Assembly (NCBI GenBank): GCA_021904315.1
Contig: CM038924.1
Span: 1,178,001-1,242,000, forward strand
Direction: 5' to 3'
Source of the DNA: Sphagnum magellanicum
Lineage: Eukaryota; Streptophyta; Sphagnopsida; Sphagnales; Sphagnaceae
DNA: 64,000 nt
Below the pieces are notes generated by a model, which was not told where the DNA came from, ran no database searches, and was given only the letters and a program-made list of their open reading frames with translations. A program made the position numbers and the translations under genes. This document shows positions 59,217 through 64,000 of this stretch, piece after piece. The first letter of the stretch is position 1. Each line of letters begins with the position of its first letter.

Positions 59217-59940
59217 CAATCAATGGGCCACATAAAGGGATGCAAGAAATACCAAAGAAACCCAAACAAATGCTATTGCGAGGCACAAGGGAAAGTCAAT
59301 TGCACATTAATAGTTTGCCACATGGTGTATGGGCAGTTTCCTAACAATGGTGCAATCACATGTAAGCTAGGTACTTGGTAGCAGAACAAGTGCTTTGGCT
59401 TGGCAGCCATGAATTTAATTTCACAAATCTAAATGACTGTCTTTTTTATTTCTATGTGTGTACACTTTCAGGGATCTTCGGAGCAGCAGATCTTCCGGGG
59501 GCATTATGGCAGAAGGGAGGAGATCCTCCTATTTCCAAATGTTCTGGTGTTTCCCCTGAAAAGACAGTTGTTTACATGCATGGAGGTTCCTGTACTCATG
59601 GGGTTCTCCAAAGGTTAATGAAAGGCCTAAATGAAATGCGTGGCCCACCTCTGGAGAACCCACTTGTACAAGAACCTCTGTTATATATACCAGAGATCTA
59701 CCACACCAGTGTTTTTTTTAACCTCCATATCTCGATGGAGCCAGGGTGATGAGCATCTCTAGACAGATTTCAACTTAACTTGCGACATTATTTAAGGAGC
59801 CAAGCTGTTAAAACTGTAGCCAGTAGACATAAATGTGATGTCACCCTTGCCCCTGCAAGAAAAACGTTTTCAATTGCTTTTAGGGTTCAGTTTAAATTTT
59901 AAAAAAAAATAAATTAAAAATTTAATTTTTAATCTTGAGA
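59217..59940 (+). other. Unidentified open frames, possible exon remnants
   Basis: The stretch 59,460-59,750 is richer in GC than its surroundings and stays open on the plus strand from 59,375 to 59,749 (124 codons). It reads G-I-F-G-A-A-D-L-P-G-A-L-W and V-V-Y-M-H-G-G. The H-G-G could recall an alpha/beta hydrolase oxyanion motif, but no downstream catalytic serine block follows. A pyrimidine-rich stretch ending TTTCAG (59,466-59,471) could act as an intron acceptor. I do not assign a function. Confidence 0.25.
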
Positions 59941-60130
59941 TGTAACTCAAAGTGACCATCATCCATAAGATGATTTAGCCAGACTTAACTACATGCTAAA
60001 TATGAAATTAGAAAAAAAACAGAATGCTTCTATATTCTTGGCTACTTACTGGTAGTGATTTTGAAATTTTTTCTTCAAAAATCTGGCGAATTTGTGCCAC
60101 TTTCCCCATGAAATAATATCCTTTATATAG
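59940..60130 (+). repeat. Repeat family B fragment
   Basis: The words 'caaagtgaccatcatccata', 'gatgatttagccaga', 'cttctata' and 'tggctacttac' match the 3' part of family B at 17.1-17.35 kb. Confidence 0.6.
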
Positions 60131-60800
60131 TTTGTGATCATATTTGAAATCTTGGCAGACCATTATATGGTCTCCCTATAAAAACACTGTTTCAGGCGAA
60201 TTTTTTCTCTAAATAAAGGGAATTTATTCTGACAGAATATTCCGTTAGAAAAAAAAAAAACAAAAAACCGTGTTGCCTTTTGGCGCGACTTTTTGCCAAA
60301 AAAGAGAAAAGGAAAAAAGACTGTGCCACACAGCTGTTCTTGACCCATGAATACTGTACTCGATGAAGCATCCTTAAAGCACAAGAGTCAAGACAAGTGT
60401 GTACAAGTGTAAAAAACATGGAAAGTTTGTTCTCAATGTACTTTGAAAGGGCAATGAGATATTTATTTTTTCTGCTGTGAGGAGTTCAATTGTGCAATGG
60501 TGGAGAGAAATTTGCCATGTTGTAGTTTGTCATCATCAGTGTCAAGTTGGTGTACTCTTGAAAGCTATTACTATACTCTATAATGCTTCTCCACACAATA
60601 TCTCTGCCTTACAAGGCCATGGCCAACAAACGTTCCCAGACTTTTGAGTTTCCCCAAACATAGGCATATTCTCTGAAAACATAGACCAAACATGTGTAGG
60701 GTATCCTAATTTCTAGGAAGCAAATTGATGGATGTGAGGTGCCCTCCACATACACTACAAATTTTCTCGGGGAGCACTTTCCGTGAGTTGGTTTATAGGT
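60131..60800. other. Spacer with a family A fragment
   Basis: 60,560-60,632 ('attactatactctataatg', then 'atctctgcc' and 'caaggccatggccaac') is the last quarter of family A. The remainder shows nothing recognisable. Confidence 0.45.
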
Positions 60801-61430
60801 TTCCTAAAGGACAAGTTTTGGGCAAATCATATGGGACAAAGTGAGATGCTCCTATTGGGAATATGTTGGGGGCAACACATTGACAACTTGAGGAACATGC
60901 TGAGAAAGCATTGGGAACTTGATGGGAACACATTGGTAAAAACATAAACCCCAAAAAAGCAACACCCCTCATCCTCCCCAAAAGCAAAAAAAACTTGGGT
61001 CTATTGGGTGATTGCTGCAATTACTCAATTGTTCAATAGAATTTATGTTCCCACCTATGTTCATAACCTATTTTAGTCTAGGCAAGGGGAATTGTGAGGA
61101 CCAGGGTTTTTAAAGAAATTCCTGAAGTAGGTCCCATTTGTGAGGATCCCCAGCATTAATTAAATGGGAAAATGATTAATTTAATGCTATGAGCATTTTC
61201 CCAAAAGTGCTGTTACAAGTGGTGACCTAGGAGCAAATTATGTGGCATCAAAGTGTGATACTATTGGGAACATCTTGGGGAACACATTGGGAATGTCAAA
61301 ACCCATAAATTCAACCCCCCCGCCCCCCCCCCCCCCCCCCGAGGCCTCTTGGGTGCATGTTGCATCACCTCATTGACTGAACAAAGTTTTTCTATTCCAA
61401 CATTTTCAACCTAGGCTACTAGTAGGGGCA
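60800..61430 (-). repeat. Two adjacent copies of repeat family C (inverted), with a poly-C tract
   Basis: Copy 1 is 60,800-61,085 and copy 2 about 61,200-61,430, both complementary to the 13.3-13.8 kb copy ('gggacaaagtgagatgctcc', 'tattgggaa', 'aacacattg', 'aacctattttagtctaggc'). Copy 2 contains C runs at 61,315-61,321 and 61,323-61,340, at the place where copy 1 has a run of A. Confidence 0.6.
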
Positions 61431-62880
61431 TACAATTGGTGGGCTAAATTAGGATGGTGTTTGGTGTATTCTAATGTTGTGCATCTATACTAATGGGCTC
61501 TTGCCAGGTTGTGTATGTAATTGGCCCAAGTATACCAAACCTCTTCTTAGGTCAACCATCTCAATACTATTCTAGTTGAAATGGGCTTAAATGTTCTCAT
61601 GAACCCAATTTTGAAAAAAATTAAATTAAATTAAAATAAAATTATTAAATGAAACTTATTTTGAATTCATCAACTTTTGTTTTGTCGGTTAAAAAATACA
61701 AAACAACAAATATGCACACTATTTCATCAAGGGTTTTCTGATGCACCAAAAGCACAAAGATGAACCCCATGCTTTGTGAGGGTTATAGAGTGATCATATC
61801 TAAACAAACAAACACCTATCTTATGGATGTAAGCAAGATAAATTATAACTCTAAGTTAATTTGGTAGTCTACTTGTCAAGATGATAAAAATTAGTAACAA
61901 AATTCATCATACAATTATATGTACATTTGATGTTATTACTTGAATGATCAAAGTTTAAATGCTTTTTCATTATTGTGCATTCATTTTCAAAATTTACATT
62001 GTAAAAATAGGTTGGGGTTTCCTTTTGGCAATGTGTAACATTTATTTAAGTATGTGTCAAATATGTTTTAACAAAAAAATAAAAAAAAATAAAAAATGAT
62101 CTTTATATGGGTATGTACATTTAAGAATATGTCCAAGCAACATAAAATTACAAGTTGGATGTAAAACCACTAGCATGGAACCTACTATCAACCTCCTAAT
62201 GGAATCAGAATCGGCCTCCAAACTTGATTTTAAATAGGTTCCCCTTGTCCATGCAGTTTAAGTTTTTGTATTAAATTTTTTATAAAGTCTTTTTTTTTCT
62301 TGGCATGCATGCATGCATGTTTTGCTTTGAAAAAAAGTTGCATGTAAGTGTACAATGTTGCACTAACTGTTGGAATTTAGTAATCTAAACTAAGGTTTGT
62401 CCTTGAATTACAAAGTCAACACAGAGTGGAAATGCTCTCAAATCGGGCCTACTGTTATTAAATGGCACCAAATTGAAATGTGCTATCTCAAAGCATACCC
62501 CCATCAACAAAGATTAATGAAATTGGGATATGCTATCTCAAGGCATACCCAATCAAAACAAGCCATGATCAATTGTTCAAAGAGTGGTAGCAAAATTATT
62601 GAACATTCTAATCTCTAAACCATTTCATCATTGAACCACTCTACGTCTTTGGGGACTCCATCATAACTTCCACTTGCACAATATATATTCCCACCTTGAT
62701 TGTTGGGTCTTTTGTTGGGACTGGCTGGCTTTTTCTGGCGTTCCTTCTCTCTTTCTCTCTCTCTTAAAGTCTTGAAACACTTGTCATGGTATGATGAAAG
62801 TGAGAAAGAAGCACAGAGGCCTTGTGCAATTTGTTCCCACAAAAAAAAAAAAAAACACAAAACAAAGTAAACTTTCATTA
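61431..62880. other. Intergenic sequence, no gene recognised
   Basis: Contains a direct repeat of about 50 bp ('gctatctcaaagcataccc' at 62,481 and 'gctatctcaaggcataccc' at 62,532) and a short GA/CT run (62,742-62,764). No coding motif is seen. Confidence 0.5.
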
Positions 62881-64000
62881 TTTCCTTTTCTTACATCTTC
62901 CTATGGTTGATGGCCTCTTTGGCTAAAAGCAAAAAAATCCTAACAAAAACATTTGAATCTTTATGAATATAAGATGTAGAGTTGTACATCAAATCCGGTT
63001 TTATAGTCAGATTTGGCTAAATCTTCTTAGGGACAAGGGCCACTTTTTGTACATCTTCCTATGGCCAATTGCTGCTTTGGCTAAAAGCAAAAATTCCAAA
63101 GAAAAACATTGGACTCCAACTTCATTTGGGAAGAGGACAAACCTCAAGAGCTGAATAAGGGAGGTCCAACTACACAGTCAACACACTTACATAATTTTTA
63201 TATCAAACTCACAGATGGCCTTCATGGACATAACATGTCTCTGGACACAATTCCCAAACTCTTCATTTTGCATGTCATTTAGGTACACTTGATTTAATAG
63301 GCTAGGTCACTTTGAGTGTGTGTAACTATTATAAACTAGGGGTATGTATTCATCCTTGAATTAATTAGATGGGGTTGTACCCATGGTTTTTTGGTTTTCT
63401 TTTAGAAGGAGCCACATTGATTGGACCATCACCAATTTTTTTTGGAACATTGGGCACTCCCCAACCTTACGGAACTGCTTTGGAAACTCAAATCTTTTAA
63501 TTTAGATACTATCTTTGGAAACTGCACCAAAAAGAGGGACTACCCAGGTTTGATGCAAAAATTTAAACTCTAGAAACACCCCTATTCCACCTTCTAAGTT
63601 ACAACCCTTTGGTATAGCTGAAAGGAACTTATGCTCTCCTTCCATGTCTTTACATTTCATTTTTCTTTGTACTAATGCTTTGCTTAGCCTAACAAAGTTC
63701 AACAAGTTTACATCATTAGGTGTCCTTTAATTCTGACCTTTTTTTACTGTCAGAATTTATGCCAAAATGTCAAAATTTTTTTTTGAAGAATTGAAAATGA
63801 TGTGATTTTAGAAAATGTGAATTGCTAAAAGTGAGGGAAATATAAATAAATAAAATCACCAGATTCTTATATTTGGTTTTCAATGTGTATCCGAAAAAAA
63901 TTAAAAAAGAAAATTAAAATTTTATACTTCATATCTGGTTCATAGCCAGATTTGGCTAAATCTCCTTAGGGATGATCATCACTTTTTTCTACATCTTCCT
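62880..64000 (-). repeat. Repeat family B, inverted copy without the family A insertion
   Basis: Complement of 15.48-16.9 kb over about 1.1 kb: 'tttggctaaaagcaaaaa', 'aggccatcttcat'-type words, 'caagtgtacctaaatgac' (on the other strand), 'gtaacttagaaggtggaat' and 'aggacaccta'-type words, ending 'gccagatttggctaaatctc' at the window edge. At 63,385-63,405 it is uninterrupted where the 16-kb copy has family A. The copy continues beyond 64,000. Confidence 0.8.

Overview
The window is AT-rich nuclear DNA of a land plant. The evidence is two spliced genes with plant-type GT-AG introns and the 9-nt mini-exon typical of plant acid invertases, set in a thick layer of decayed plant transposons (hAT-like, PIF/Harbinger, Ty3/gypsy, CACTA-like, short non-autonomous repeats). 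Both invertases read W-I-S-D-P-C-G where flowering-plant acid invertases almost always read W-M-N-D-P-N-G. This makes a non-angiosperm (fern or gymnosperm grade) my best guess, but that is inference; the sequence alone does not fix the species. No bacterial-type features, CRISPR arrays or convincing RNA genes were seen.

Layout. 1-1.0 kb: remnant of a hAT-like transposase, minus strand. 1-11 kb: AT-rich, with a decayed coding-like stretch (4.3-6.5 kb), a degenerate repeat ending in a perfect-looking hairpin (7.65-8.2 kb) and a low-complexity CTTAGG-rich tract. 11.4-18.1 kb: a nest of three short repeat families (here called A, B and C) that ends about 300 bp before the first gene. 18.38-22.19 kb: acid invertase gene 1 (8 exons, 674 aa). 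22-30 kb: little recognisable, then two family A copies in inverted orientation. 30.7-31.7 kb: foldback element whose right arm has grown into a 53-bp tandem array. 32.6-32.9 kb: hAT-type MITE. 33.6-36.6 kb: decayed two-gene PIF/Harbinger element, next to a decayed Ty3/gypsy reverse transcriptase-RNase H. 40.4-43.4 kb: CACTA-like element with intact termini and a 3-bp target duplication. 47-48.9 kb: second hAT-like transposase remnant. 50.3-50.7 kb: 93-bp minisatellite. 54.4-57.6 kb: acid invertase gene 2 (8 exons, 667 aa). 59.9-64 kb: another nest of families A, B and C, with B and C inverted relative to the 11-18 kb nest.

Genes. The two invertases lie on the same strand about 32 kb apart, share all seven intron positions and phases, share a GC-AG third intron, and differ in sequence; they are old paralogues. 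Both have an N-terminal hydrophilic stretch plus one membrane segment, as vacuolar GH32 enzymes do. Gene 2 keeps family hallmarks; gene 1 has diverged around the acid/base motif and has lost a cysteine pair. The shared active-site change (N to S before, N to C after the catalytic Asp-Pro) is the most interesting biological point in the window, because the first change is one associated with fructosyltransferase activity in this family. I did not find any other system that I would call new.
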